A stretch of DNA of 64,000 nt from Siphlonurus alternatus (lineage: Eukaryota > Arthropoda > Insecta > Ephemeroptera > Siphlonuridae). Shown here in pieces: positions 34,690 through 45,116 of the stretch (position 1 is its first letter; the number at the start of each line of letters is the position of its first letter). A program made the position numbers and the translations under genes. Where the stretch lies: contig OX463781.1 in assembly GCA_949825025.1 (NCBI GenBank), positions 37,907,950 to 37,971,949 on the forward strand, written 5' to 3'. The notes under the pieces were generated by a model. The model did not search any database. It saw only the letters and a list, made by a program, of their open reading frames with translations, and was not told where the DNA came from.

Positions 34690-34866
34690 TTATTTAGGTC
34701 TCCTAGCTAGTACTGAATCTAATTTCGATTGTATAATACACTTCGTAATAAAAAAAATTCCTTCTATTTCTCCGATATTCGGTATAGTAATGTCATTCAA
34801 TTTTATGGGGACAAAGCTCTCAATTAGACCAATTGATTTTACTCTGCTGGAAATAAACTCAACAAG
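34690..34866 (-). CDS. Candidate terminal exon, minus-strand gene 4
   Basis: Minus-strand acceptor AAAGTTTCTGTTTTAAAAG| is followed by 58 codons and TAA, with AATAAA just downstream. The peptide begins LVEFISSRVKSIGLIESFVP, continues IKLNDITIPNIGEIEGIFFI and ends TKCIIQSKLDSVLARRPK. Start phase is 0. It contains an 8-T run but stays in frame. The balance of Gly, Pro, Asp, Glu and Arg, plus the acceptor and the poly-A signal, make it better than a chance frame. No domain is recognised. No upstream exon was identified (it should be at higher coordinates). Confidence 0.45.
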   Translation of the reverse strand, partial: LVEFISSRVKSIGLIESFVPIKLNDITIPNIGEIEGIFFITKCIIQSKLDSVLARRPK

Positions 34867-34886
34867 CTTTTAAAACAGAAACTTTT

Positions 34887-35034
34887 AAATTTTAAGGGAG
34901 TTAACTCCCAAGAAGGGAGTTATCCAGGTTTCCTACTAACCATACGTTTAGTGTAATTTACTTAGGATTGCGCTAACCATGTATGGTTAGTGATGAGAAA
35001 GCTGTGGATACCTTTTTGTGAATCGCCCATAATG
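34887..35034. mobile_element. Imperfect palindrome related to family B
   Basis: Contains GGGAGTTATCCAGGTTTC, CTAACCATACGTTTAGTG, GCTAACCATGTATGGTTAGT and an end GTGAATCGCCC. It shares the GATTCACNAA-type end and the CCAGGTTTC word with family B, but its arms differ. Confidence 0.55.
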
Positions 35035-35040
35035 ATTATA

Positions 35041-35165
35041 TAGGGTGCGATTCACGAAGTAATTAACTATACCTGTTTTACGTATTAAACCACCTGGTTA
35101 AACGTGGTTAAGCTAAACGTAGTTAGAAACCTGGCTAACGTACTGGTTAGTGAATCGCGCCAATA
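35041..35165. mobile_element. MITE family B, free-standing copy
   Basis: TAGGGTGCGATTCACGAAGT at the left, and GTGAATCGCGCCAAT at the right. It lies in plain AT-rich DNA, not inside family A. Confidence 0.85.
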
Positions 35166-35439
35166 TGTATATATATATATATATATACTATAAAATATAA
35201 TTAATATATTAATTTCATAAAAAAAGTGGATGATAATTGAAATATTCTGTTGGGACTGAATTTTATTAAAAATTAAAACATAACTAATTATTCAATATTC
35301 TTAAAGCAAAGATTCATCCTATGAATTATAGCTTCTAAAGTGCATACTTATAAGTTTTAACGTATTTTTAATTTTCAGAAATTTAAATGTGTGTAATTTT
35401 TACTTTCATATTAAGTGGCCCAATATTTTATTTTTTTAG
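35166..35439. other. AT-rich, putative intron
   Basis: Short TA run at 35167-35186. Nothing else. Confidence 0.4.
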
Positions 35440-35524
35440 GTTACAAGAATCCAAACGTGAGAATTTTTGCTCTACTGAATTAATGGAGCTATTGCGAAAA
35501 GATGGTGATGTTAAGAGATTCTAG
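35440..35524 (+). CDS. Candidate terminal exon (possibly gene 2)
   Basis: A strong acceptor (CAATATTTTATTTTTTTAG|) opens one leading base and 27 codons, ending in TAG at 35522-35524. The peptide is LQESKRENFCSTELMELLRK, then DGDVKRF, strongly charged and helical. The start phase of 2 does not match the end of 30259-30344 (phase 0), so an exon is missing if both belong to gene 2. Family not recognised. Confidence 0.45.
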
Positions 35525-35573
35525 CATAAAGACGTATATCGGTAAACAGAGTTTATAAAGATTAAGCTGTATT

Positions 35574-35790
35574 AATGCGGATTCAGATGGCAGCAACGGC
35601 GATGCGACGCGATTTTGACGTAAAAACTTTGAAATCCTATATATGCGCGCGGCGTCGAATTCACCGGGAATCGCGTTAATTACGATGCTCTTTTTCTTTT
35701 AATCGCCAAATATGGTCAACAATATGGATGTTACAGCAAGTGCGCATTATTCGCATCGCATGATAAAAATCGCCATGTGAATCCACCTTT
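35574..35790. mobile_element. MITE family D, copy 5
   Basis: Starts AATGCGGATTCAGATGGCAG and ends TCGCCATGTGAATCCACCTTTA. The interior has GCAAGTGCGCATTATTCGCATC. Confidence 0.9.
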
Positions 35791-35799
35791 ATATGATAT

Positions 35800-35937
35800 A
35801 ATTTTGCATAAAAATTTTCTCTTGGAAGACAATTTTATTATACAAACAAATAGAGCTGAAGTCTTCCTGTAAAGAAAAATTGCATGCAAGAACTAGAAGA
35901 ATTGAAGAATTGCACCGTGTAAATCCAGCTTCATATA
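35800..35937. mobile_element. Diverged family K palindrome
   Basis: CAAATAGAGCTGAAGTCTTCCTGTAA, GAAAAATTGC and CACCGTGTAAATCCAGCTT resemble the clear copy at 49748-49907. Confidence 0.5.
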
Positions 35938-36580
35938 AAGAGGTGTTTGCTGTTTTTGCTTACGAGGGAAAATAGTATAGCAGGTATACGGACGGTCAGG
36001 AGGGTATAGTAAATAGAAAACGGAGGTCCAACTACTATGGCATTAGATAGGAGAAATGACAAAAAAAAATAAATAAATAAAATAAAATAGGTTTGATTGT
36101 TCTTTAATGATGCGATTTTTTTATGCTATATCTTTCGTTTATTGGTGTATTTTTACAATTTTTTAAACCTGATTTATTTTGTTTAATAAAGTGAAAAAAA
36201 TCAAGGTGTAATTTGTTTATACAGTATATACTAGTCTGTGCATTATGGTCCTCCATAGGGCAGCCTAACTTACAGGGGCATGACGTCAGCGCAATCCCCT
36301 CTATATACATGTAGTTACGTAGTTACCCTTGCTATTTTAATGCAAAGGCTCCTAAATTTTGAGCCTGTAATTTCAACGACACAATTCATATTTATCAATT
36401 AAAGTTTTGACCAGTTCTGGTATAATAAATTAACTTTACCATTGAAATTATTCCAAGTAAACTATAGACAGTCTACAGTCTAAGTAATATTATATTCCCT
36501 CCGGAGTAGCCGAAAGTAAGAATTTTAAGGCTATTCTCTTTGTAAATCAGTTTTATTTTTTTTTAAGTATAAGTACTGAC
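35938..36580. other. Unexplained mixed stretch
   Basis: The minus frame 36104-36310 (contains CPCKLGCPMEDH) has no start or splice support. Nothing firm. Confidence 0.35.
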
Positions 36581-36775
36581 CTATGTGTGAGATTGTAACT
36601 CTGAAATTTGAATAGGAAGGCCACAAAACATGCACTTCCGGTTATTCTGGAAGGAATGTTGTATAAATTTGACTATAGTTTCATTCTGGAAACTTTCCAG
36701 GAAGTTATTACATGACAAAGTAACAACGTAGGATCAGGTCTTTTGTTGTACAGCTTCGTAGAGCAGCTGGAACAT
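36581..36775 (-). pseudogene. Broken minus-strand frame with a possible partial zinc finger
   Basis: From ATG at 36773-36775 the frame reads MFQLLYEAVQQKT, then TGA, and continues in the same frame for 50 codons to TAG at 36581-36583. The second part includes NNRKCMFCGLPIQISELQSH, which has the C-x2-C-G-x-P-...-L-x-x-H spacing of a UBZ/Rad18-type finger but ends before the last cysteine. An acceptor at 36686 (AAAGTTTCCAG|) could make the last 34 codons a terminal exon instead. It is either a decayed gene piece or a chance frame. Confidence 0.25.
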
Positions 36776-37194
36776 CGTGATATTTTTATTTTATGATATT
36801 TCTGAACATGAAATTCTCAGCCACGTTGTAAGCTGTGGAAGCGTCATGTACATTTGCAAATTAATAATTTGCATTTAATTTTTTTTTCTTATGTTGTTGT
36901 GTTTACTTCAAGCAAATTTGTAAGATTAAACATTTTGCTGTTTATTTATTTTATTTTTTATTCAACCACTGGTTATACAAGTATGCAACATGGATTACGT
37001 CAATATAAAAATAAATCACCAACAATAGCATTCGTTATAATTATGAAATAAGAAGACAATGGAAAGAAAAAATATATATCACTACACAATGCATCTTCTG
37101 GCAACTTATCAGTATAAAAACATTTTTCAGAATAGACTTCATTGTTAATGAGGACATTCTTCATATTTTTATAGCGGAGTTTAAGATAGTTGAT
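36776..37194. other. AT-rich stretch
   Basis: Nothing recognised. Confidence 0.4.
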
Positions 37195-37640
37195 GAAGCA
37201 ATGAAAACCTACATAACATTATTTTTTATTGCAGAAATAGGTTTAACAAAGTTATGCTAATGTTTTTTTTTTTTTTTTTTTTTTTTTTCGAGATCAGGAA
37301 TTGTTTTTAGAAAATGGAGTATCGACCTCATTTTTTTTATTGCAGAAATGGATAGAGCGTGTAAAGTTATGCCACCCTGATTTTTTCAGATTTTTTAGAG
37401 GCCGGTTCCTATTTAAAAAAAAAAAAATATTGAATGTCCTTTTTGTGACGTCACGTGGGGCCACTCTTTAAGAAAAAGATAGGACTTGCGCCTTGTGACT
37501 TCACAAAAGGGACTTTCAATATTTTTTTTTAAAAAAAGTTCCCTGTCTCTAAAAAATCTTCAAAAAATAAAGTTAACATAACTTTGCACGCTCTATATCC
37601 ATTATGAAATAAAACAAATGAGGTCGATACTCCATTTTCA
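37195..37640. mobile_element. MITE family C, partial copy plus C-prime copy
   Basis: A partial left end (CCTACATAACATTATTTTTTATTGCAG) is followed by a T run and then a full subfamily copy from AATGGAGTATCGACCTCATT (37313) to AATGAGGTCGATACTCCATT (about 37636). The subfamily centre has TTTTTGTGACGTCACGTGGG. Confidence 0.8.
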
Positions 37641-37760
37641 AAGTAGAGAACCTCATTATTGGCGTCACTTCTTAATAAAAGAATGGGAATTGAAAGGGGC
37701 GTGGGTTCAAACCGAACTTTACCTAAGTTTTTATTTTTAGCAAATGCATCCATGGCTCAG
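37640..37760 (+). mobile_element. tRNA-like B-box element, copy 1
   Basis: CTTAATAAAAGAATGGGAATTG is followed by GGGCGTGGGTTCAAACCGAAC, a T-arm/B-box-like word, then TTTTTAGCAAATG. The same order is found in reverse at 44885-44990. There is no cloverleaf. Confidence 0.5.
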
Positions 37761-38011
37761 AAAAAAACTGAAAAAATCAGAGTTTCATAATTTTATTTAG
37801 TTCCCTCTATTAAATTCTATATAATAAAAATTGTCATGTAGATTTTCCATTCGCCTGTATCAATATTTTTTAAGAAAATTTTAAAAAATATAATGATTAT
37901 ATGTGCCTCAATTTCGGTACAGCATGAACTTTACCCCTGTACTCAAATTGTGGACGTTACTGCCTCGCAGTCTAAATAATATACATCTATTTATAAAACA
38001 TGTTGAAAAGA

Positions 38012-38075
38012 AGGTTGGTTGGTTGGTATTTTGGGGCAATTGACACATTTTGGTCATGTATGCCTCCATGTTGAA
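38012..38075. repeat. TTGG run with conserved flank
   Basis: GGTTGGTTGGTTGGTATTTTGGGG, then CAATTGACACATTTTGGTCA, matches the flank of the ATTG microsatellite at 25094-25245. Confidence 0.65.
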
Positions 38076-38187
38076 AAGAAGTAAGTTGGAGAAGGCCAGG
38101 CCAGAACAGGTATATGTCCGAATATAAATGTTATAATTAGACTGCGTGTGTGCTTGTCTTTTAACCATCTCTAAATTAAAATTAAAA

Positions 38188-38505
38188 ATGTGGGAGGTGC
38201 GGTGCATTGCGCTTGACCGGGTCTCATCAGATCACCAAAGTGAAGCAACGCCAAGCGTGTTTAGTAGTTAGATGGGTGAAAATTGTCAACAAAAACTCGT
38301 TTCCCATCCCAGTAGTAAATCATTGTGCTTCTCCACTATATGTGGTTCCCCTGGCTTTGGGCTATTGCTCTTCCAGTTCATTGAAAAAAACTGTGGCGTC
38401 CATTCTGGCTGAGGTTGTCATGTTTCCTCAGTCACAGACAAATGCCGGAATGGATTGCATGGTCGTGGCTGCTCCCATTCGAGATGAGCCCGCAAAATGC
38501 TAGCT
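38188..38505 (+). mobile_element. 5S-derived SINE, longest copy
   Basis: Its head reads TCTCATCAGATCACCAAAGT, GAAGCAACGCCAAGCGTG and TTTAGTAGTTAGATGGGTGA, which follow 5S rRNA order (A box, intermediate element, C box). A body of about 220 bases follows: GTGGTTCCCCTGGCTTTGG, CATTCTGGCTGAGGTTGTC, CAGACAAATGCCGGAATGG, GTCGTGGCTGCTCCCATTC. Such SINEs (SINE3 type) are transcribed by RNA polymerase III from the 5S-like promoter and moved by LINE enzymes. The 98-codon open frame across it is not a gene. Confidence 0.9.
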
Positions 38506-39428
38506 CAAGTTATATAGGTTCTTGGAAGGTTCAGTGTTTCAAAAACTTAGTAAGTAGAAGTACCCAATAATTGTGGTTTGATTTAAAAAAAAAATCTAAA
38601 TCTAAAACTTTCTTAGAATTAGAAATGTAGAGCTAGCAAATGTTGTAAAGTTTGTGTTGTTCTGATTGTACATTGTTGATGATTAAAGTTGAACTGACTG
38701 TTGTTTTGCGGCTGCTAAATAATACTAACTTCTGTGCAACAAACCTTTGTCTGGCGTGTAGCCTAACACTAGGGGTAGGAAACAAAATGGCGGCTGTCAT
38801 CTTTCATGCATTGTGCACCCTATTTCCTTTGTCATCTATAATTACTATAATAAGGTCCCTATACTTCCCTCCTCATTATCATTGAATATTTGAATATTAT
38901 AGCTTTTTCGGAGGGTGCATATATCTTTACTTGATTCAGCAAATAAGGGATACAAGGACGAATAAAAACATTTTTATCTGAGAATATTAAGACGTTTATG
39001 TTTAGAAAAATGAACAGTTGATAATGTGATAAAAAAACTTAAAAATGAAGAAGAAAATATAAGCTTTGAAATATATCAAAATTTAAAACATTGTATAATT
39101 TTACACAAACATAATATAATATGATTGATGTAAATTGATACTTTAAAACAAGCTACTTTAATAGTAATGTTTATATTCTCCCTTTATCCTATTCATCAAT
39201 TTCATATATCATCATATTAATGTTGTACTATATCAAGGTGTATAGGAAACCTCTATACACCGTGGTACTATACTATGGTAGAAATATTAAAATAACATAC
39301 ATTATAAAAATTAAATATAATATTTCAAAGTTTATACACATATATATACATTATACATTTAAAATAGGTCACAGATATATTAATAAACTCATACAAAATG
39401 AAATTATACAATTTTGAAGTACTTACTA
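38506..39428. repeat. AT-rich stretch with a dispersed repeat piece
   Basis: GTAGCCTAACACTAGGGGTAG, then GAAACAAAATGGCGGCTG at 38757-38800, resembles GGCCTAATATTCAAGGTATG, AAACAATAATGGCGGCT near 53441-53477. The ATG frame MAAVIFHALCTLFPLSSI is therefore probably repeat-derived. Confidence 0.45.
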
Positions 39429-40235
39429 ATAATTCCCCAGTTGGAAACTTACGTCTTCAACTCATCCTTTAAATATCAGATCTAATCCTAATTTTATTAC
39501 TTATTACTAGAGCGCGGAAAAAATTCACATTTTTTTCGAAAAATAGGCGCCTAAAAAGTCAACTTATTTTTGGAAAATAGTCTACAAAAAAGTCAATTAT
39601 TTTTAAAATAGTCTTTAAAAAAGTCACTTTTTTTTAGAAAATGCAGCAAAAAGGCGTTTTCAAAAGTGCTGTTTAAAAGACAAGTGTGTGTAAAAGTTTT
39701 TTTTTTATTATTTCTTTACACAGACTTCCCTTACACAGACTGAAGTCTATTTGTTTCTTTACTTGCTTTTTTTTTTTTTTTTTCTTTTTTTTTTTGACAA
39801 TATGAAGAAAAAAGCTGAAATGCACTAAAAATATGTCAAAAAGTCACAAAAAGTAATATTTTGCCAAAATAGTCTCAAAATCCAAAAATAGTCTAAATAG
39901 TATCTTTTTTTATAGGCTTATTTTAATCCACTTCCAGAGATCGATGGACATCCTAAATGACAACAAAATAGTCCTCATGTGCACAAAAAGTCGAAATGAC
40001 TTTTTTTCGCGCTCTACTTATTACCTCTAAATCACATCTTATTTCCTCTTCGCTCAAAGTGAAGATGAAATGAAGACAATATTTATAAAATTTTTTACTC
40101 AAGAAAAGGAAAAAATACTTAATATCGTTATATTTTCCATATTTTTTCCTCTAAAATGGTGCACAATAGGAGAAAATTAGAGGAAGAGAAAGCTTAATAG
40201 TGAATAAAAGGTGAAATTTATTTTAATTCGTGAAA
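39429..40235 (+). mobile_element. MITE family A, copy 9, split by a hAT-like element
   Basis: The left part runs from CCCCAGTTGGAAACTTACGTC to TTACTTATTAC. The right part runs from CTTATTACCTCTAAATCACA to TTTATTTTAATTCGTG. Removing 39508-40016 and one target copy restores the family order. Confidence 0.9.
39508..40016. mobile_element. hAT-like non-autonomous element, copy 1
   Basis: Terminal inverted repeats TAGAGCGCGGAAAAAA and TTTTTTTCGCGCTCTA are flanked by a perfect 8-bp target duplication CTTATTAC (39500-39507 and 40017-40024). An 8-bp duplication and TAG...CTA ends are typical of the hAT superfamily. The interior has no ORF. Inner words AATAGGCGCCTAAAAAGT, GAAAATGCAGCAAAAAGG and CAGACTTCCCTTACACAGAC recur in the second copy. 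Confidence 0.95.
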
Positions 40236-40684
40236 ATAACATACAAGGTCATTATACATATGTATTATAATATTTCAAACTTTAAACGATAAAAATAGGT
40301 CACAGAAATTGTAATACATTCATACAATACATATTTATATATAATTATTATGAACTACTAATAATTAACTTTCAAATAATAAATATTCTAATATTGATAT
40401 CACTTCTCTGGGTGCATTCTTAAGTGCATCCATATAATAGTTACACAACTATCAACGGGTGGCCTAGATATCGTCACAGCGGGCGTCGCATAAATTAAGT
40501 TCCATCAAAGCGCGGTGGTCGCAACCAAACTCCCCTGTGTTTGCTAGGTACATTACTTGATGAAGGATCGAGCTAGCTTCCTGTCACACCGACCCAATTC
40601 ATAGCTTTAGAGAAATGAGAATTAACGATTATACAATATGTTGCATATCATAAGTAAAAACTTGCATTATTTTAAAAATTCAAT

Positions 40685-40690
<6 letters not shown>
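40236..40690. other. Unexplained stretch with a GC-richer patch
   Basis: Bases 40450-40600 are GC-richer (GGGTGGCCTAGATATCGTCA, CAGCGGGCGTCGCATAAA, AGCGCGGTGGTCGCAACCA) but lack a clear long frame. They look like part of a transposable element or UTR. No second copy in the window. Confidence 0.35.
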
Positions 40691-40715
<25 letters not shown>

Positions 40716-40952
40716 GCTGAAACTATTTTTAAATAATTATTGAAAGTATGGCCACGCCCCCTGGAGGTTTCAATAGGCGTTTTTGCCCTATCCTTTTTAT
40801 TAAGGCTTCAGGGTTGCCAAAATAACTTACAATTAGAGAACTTTCAATAATTATTTAAAAATAGTTCCGGGACTCAGAAAAATCTGAAATAAATCAGAGT
40901 GGCATAATTTGATACCATCTTTACATTTTGTAATAAAAAAATTTCATATAAG
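40691..40952. mobile_element. MITE family C, copy 4
   Basis: AACTATTTTTAAATAATTAT, GGCCACGCCCCCTGGAGG and AAATTTCATATAAGTTGACC. The left end is lost in a T run. Confidence 0.75.
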
Positions 40953-41168
40953 TTGACCATTTTTTAATTGCATATTTGGGTAGAGGACTTAGAGTTTTGT
41001 ACGAAAGCTAGAAGTAGATGAGGGAAATCAATTTTGTACCATGACAACAAAAAGACCATTGTTGATATAGATATTTTGAGTTATTGACTGTATTGTCAAT
41101 ATTTTTAAGATTTTATTTAAACCTTCTAACACCTTTAAAACAATCACTAAACAATCATTAACCTTTAT

Positions 41169-41517
41169 AATGGACAACGTAATACATATATGAAAAAAAA
41201 AATTATTGCAGAAATGAATAGAGAGTATGTACCAAATTCTGCTATTCTTAATTTTTTCAGATTTTTTTTAGTCCAGGAACTATTTTTAAATAATTATTGA
41301 AAGTTCTGTGATTTCAGTTGGCACCCCTGAATCCTTAATAAAAAGTATAGAGACTGGATGCCTATTGACGCCTTCAAGGGGAGTGGCCACACTTTCAATA
41401 ATTATTTAAAAATAGTTCTGGGTCCCAAAAAATTCTGAAAAAAATTCAGAGTAGCTTAATTTAATACCCTCTATTCATTTCTGCAATAAAATTTTTTCAT
41501 GCATGTTTTCCATTGTG
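41169..41517. mobile_element. MITE family C, copy 5
   Basis: GGACAACGTAATACATATATG at the left, AAAATTTTTTCATGCATG at the right, with the CACCCCTGAATCCTTAAT core. Confidence 0.85.
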
Positions 41518-41734
41518 CTACAACATGCAAATTTAACACGCAAACGTAGGAAAAGACGTTTCATGACTCTGATGTCATAGCGTATTTCTCTTTGATTTTG
41601 ATTGTTTTAGAGGGTTCAAAAAACATGAAAAACTGACAATACATACATTGAGGACCTTTATCTAAATATGCAATAAAATAAATTCATGAAGATTATATCA
41701 TTTTAAATTTGAATTATGTCGGAATAGGCAACCT

Positions 41735-42080
41735 GCATTACAATTTTTTATTGCAATAATCATCAATAATGAACAAAGGGTACCAAATTATGCTAATATG
41801 AAATTTTTCACATTTTTACAAGTTCTGGAACTATTTTTTAATAAGCATTGAAATTTCTGTAAGACAATTTGCCACCCCTAAATTATTAATAAAAAAATAT
41901 ATGAACTTGACGTCTAGTCAAGGGGTGTGGCCGCACTTTCAATAATTTTTTAAAACTATTTCCTTGACTTAAAAAATTTTGAAAAAATTTTTGAGTACCA
42001 TTTCTGCAAAAAAAAAAAAAAATAAAAAAAATGAAAAATGTAGTTAAAACCATCATGCAGATTTTCCATATAAAAATTCA
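41735..42080. mobile_element. MITE family C, copy 6, diverged
   Basis: Keeps GAACAAAGGGTACCAAATTATG, CAAGGGGTGTGGCCGCAC and CATCATGCAGATTTTCCAT. An A-rich run at 42006-42031 has disrupted the right arm. Confidence 0.7.
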
Positions 42081-42484
42081 ATGCATTGAAGGAGATGATA
42101 TAAAATTTAATTACGATATCATTTTGTGTAGCCTTCTATAAAATCTTTGGAATCCTTACATACAGTGCCCGTTTTCATTACCAGAACTGTCTTGAAAACA
42201 CATGAGAAATACGCAGTCATATAGGGAAGTTATATTTGACATTATCAAAAAATCTACAGCTTCAAAGTATCGTGTTACTGCTATACTTTAATTGTGAAGA
42301 TATATTATAGCACATGTAACTTATTTCTTATTTTATATAGTATTATATGTACAAATCTTATGTTAAAATTCAATTCAAGATAATTAGTTGATGAAAACAT
42401 TTCTTACAATGAGATATAAATAATAATGAAGGTAAAATGAAGTTAGTTATAAGATTTTTTTCTGCCATGTACTATATATTTATT

Positions 42485-42782
42485 TTAAAGTCTTTTACTC
42501 GCAATGGTTGTAACAAACCATTGTTTGTATTGTCTGTCGCATTTTCATTGTTAAACGTGGGACGAAGTAGTGTCTGATTTTGACACCAGAGTAGAGAACG
42601 TAATTGCATTTTTGGCGCTAGTAGACACAACAACTTTCATAATTGACGGTCACCGTAAGTTAACACGTAAATCAACAACTTTCCCATGTTTTTCACTCAT
42701 ATTACCAACAATACTTTGTTATAAACTTGTTAATAAATCAAAAAATGTTGTTGTATCGAGCAGAAAATTTGATTTATGTTAA
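42485..42782. repeat. Dispersed repeat R, copy 1
   Basis: TCGCAATGGTTGTAACAAAC, then AACGTGGGACGAAGTAGTGTC, CACCAGAGTAGAGAACGTAA and GTAAGTTAACACGTAA in order match 51049-51260. Because the second copy has stops and indels, the 70-codon frame here is not taken as a gene. Confidence 0.8.
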
Positions 42783-43152
42783 GGGTAAGATAACACGAAC
42801 AATGGATTGTTGGTAGTCCCATTTGATTAACATGTAAACCTTAGCAACCTCATAATGATTCTAAACTTTTTTTTAAAGACAGTTCTTGGCACCAAAAAAA
42901 TATGGAAAAAATTTCAAAACAATCGGACGATCCAATTTTTTAAAATTAATTTCTTAGTTTAGGTCTTCATGGGAAAGCCCTATACTGAAATTTAAAAAAT
43001 TCATTTAAAAAAATTGGATCGTCCGATTGTTTTGAAATTTTTTCCACATTTTTTTGGTGCCAAGAACTGTCTCTCAAAAAAAATTCAGAATTATTATGAG
43101 GTTGCTAAGGTTTACATGTTAATCAAAGATTGTTCGTGTTATCTTACCCTTA
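42783..43152. mobile_element. MITE family G, copy 2
   Basis: Full palindrome. GGGTAAGATAACACGAACAA at the left, TGTTCGTGTTATCTTACCC at the right. Inner arms carry GATTAACATGTAAACCTTAG and CTAAGGTTTACATGTTAATC, shared with the copy at 47908-48306. Confidence 0.9.
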
Positions 43153-43968
43153 AGAATTACATAAGAATGAAAAAAAATCGCTATGTGAATCCGTCTTTAT
43201 AATCATAGCCCAGCATGCAGCATTCGTTTTTTCATATTATTTGCATCACTATGACATCACAGCTTCTTTTTCATCGATATAGAGGGTGTTACAAGATTAA
43301 AAACTCTCTACAAAACACTCTAGATGCTCCAATAAATATGCAATATAAATATTTCTTTCATGTTGTTGACTTGTTATTGATTTTTCTCCATTAATAATGC
43401 ATCGATGATTGAGAAAAAAAAAAGCTGTATGAAATATTATATTATCAGAAGTACATAATATAGTGTTTTTTCAATAGAACTTGTTTCGTTTGAAGAGTAT
43501 TTATTCAAAAATTGATATACCCATTAATTCAAAGAGAATTTTTTAATTAAATGTTTCACTGTATAATATGATTTTTTTAATAAAAAATACCAATTCGATT
43601 ATGTTTTATTTGAAGCTTTAAAAAAAAAAGGCAATATAATACATGGAATTAAAAAAAGAATAACTTTGATTTTACAACTTCAAATATCTGATCCGGCTAA
43701 TAATTTTATTGGAATGAAGTATACCCATGTGTTTCCAAAAACTCACCAAGTTTCATATATAAAACGCCGTGCTATGAATTTACCATTGACAGTGTATACA
43801 TAATATATGGTAAAAATATTTTACAAATACAGAAGTTTAAATTTAAATAATTTGCTTCAAAAAACACTTTATTAATATACCCATGTATACAGAATGCTTT
43901 TCAATACATAATATAAAAGTAAATTACTAGGTATTTGTATACATAATTATAACCATTTTATTTGAAAC

Positions 43969-44003
<35 letters not shown>

Positions 44004-44143
44004 GGATTGCTATTTGTAATAATCTGACAATGACATGTTTCTCTTTTAATTAATAATCCTCTTTGTTAAAAAACATGAAAATGCTTTTCGTTTTTTTAAA
44101 ATTAGTTTACAAACATTAAATTCACTAATAAAATCCAAAATGA
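43153..44143. other. AT-rich stretch with a solo family D end
   Basis: AAATCGCTATGTGAATCCGTCTTTA at 43175-43199 looks like a lone terminal repeat of family D. An A run of about 28 bases lies at 43973-44001. Nothing else. Confidence 0.5.
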
Positions 44144-44149
44144 TTGGAG

Positions 44150-44263
44150 CTGATTGAATGGTTGCGAAGTGCCCGGAGTCAACTTAATCTCCTGTGTACT
44201 GTTTATCAAACAAAAGTTGTAGTTCCGGGAAATATCAACCCACAGTCCGTTGTAATTGAATAA
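44150..44263 (+). CDS. Candidate terminal exon, unknown gene
   Basis: Open from just after TGA (44141-44143) to TAA (44261-44263). From a possible acceptor TTGGAG| it encodes LIEWLRSARSQLNLLCTVYQ, then TKVVVPGNINPQSVVIE. Its composition is protein-like. The acceptor lacks a pyrimidine tract, and a donor (GTT|GTAATT near 44250) could instead make it internal. Not recognised; no repeat copy in the window. Confidence 0.35.
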   Translation: MIEWLRSARSQLNLLCTVYQTKVVVPGNINPQSVVIE

Positions 44264-44777
44264 TCTTCACAATTCAATGCGTAAAAACTTTAACAATTTA
44301 TTGGCTTTACATTGAAATCTTTTTTAGTTTAATTTAAATTAGTCAGTAAATTTTTAAATTTACTGACTAAATTTACAGTAAATTTATGTCAAGTGATTTA
44401 TTTATTTGAATAGCGCAAACTTTATGTTAAAAAATAAAATTACTGTCAACAAAATATTAATCCAAGTATTAACAACGGAGGGAAGAGGAGGGGGGGGGGT
44501 GGCGGGGGGTAGATGACCAATAATTCTTTTAAAGCGGGATTAAAAAAAAATACTGCTCCGAAAAATCTGAAAAAAAAATGTATTTTCGAAAAAAAAAATA
44601 TATTTTCTGTGATTTAAATACTGGGTCATTTCGGTCTTCCCTTCTCTACCCCCTCCCACTTTCTTTGGTATAACGTAGGAGGTAATGCTAGGGTTAATAT
44701 TTTCATATTTCATATTTTCATTTCATAAACATTAAATTTAACCTTTCAGATTTGCTATAACTGTAACCTAAAGAGAT
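44264..44777. other. AT-rich stretch with G-rich run
   Basis: GGAAGAGGAGGGGGGGGGTGGCGGGGGG-like sequence around 44481-44509 could form a G-quadruplex. A dense run of AAAAAAAT words follows. Confidence 0.45.
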
Positions 44778-45116
44778 ATTATAATAGAGTATCGACCGCA
44801 ATTTTTTTTTTCTTCAAAAATTAATAGATGGTGTAAATTTATGCCAGTCTGATTTTTGTCATGCAGATTTTTTAGAGGCCGAGAAGATTGCTAAAATTTT
44901 ATGCTGAGTTCAGGTTTGAACCCATGCCCATTTTATGTCCTCGCCTTTTATTAAAAGAGAGGCGTCCAGAGACATCACTCTCTCTGCACTTTCAATAATT
45001 TTTTAAAAATAATTCCCGGACTCTATAAAAAAAAAATCTGAAAAAATAGCACAACTTTGCATCGATCTTCTATCCATTTCTGCGATAATGTTTTTGAAGT
45101 CGATACTCCATTAAAG
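44778..45116. mobile_element. MITE family C-prime with inserted tRNA-like element
   Basis: Ends ATAGAGTATCGACCGCAATT and GAAGTCGATACTCCATTA. At 44885-44990, inside it and reversed, lies the B-box element seen at 37640-37760 (minus: GGGCATGGGTTCAAACCTGA, then AAAATTTTAGCAATC). Confidence 0.7.

Noticed and set aside
38207..38503. 98-codon ORF
   Set aside because: It coincides with the 5S-derived SINE copy; the frame is not kept in other copies.
42570..42782. 70-codon ORF starting MSDFDTRVENVIAFLALVDT
   Set aside because: The second copy of the repeat (51040-51260) is not open in this frame, so no coding constraint is visible.
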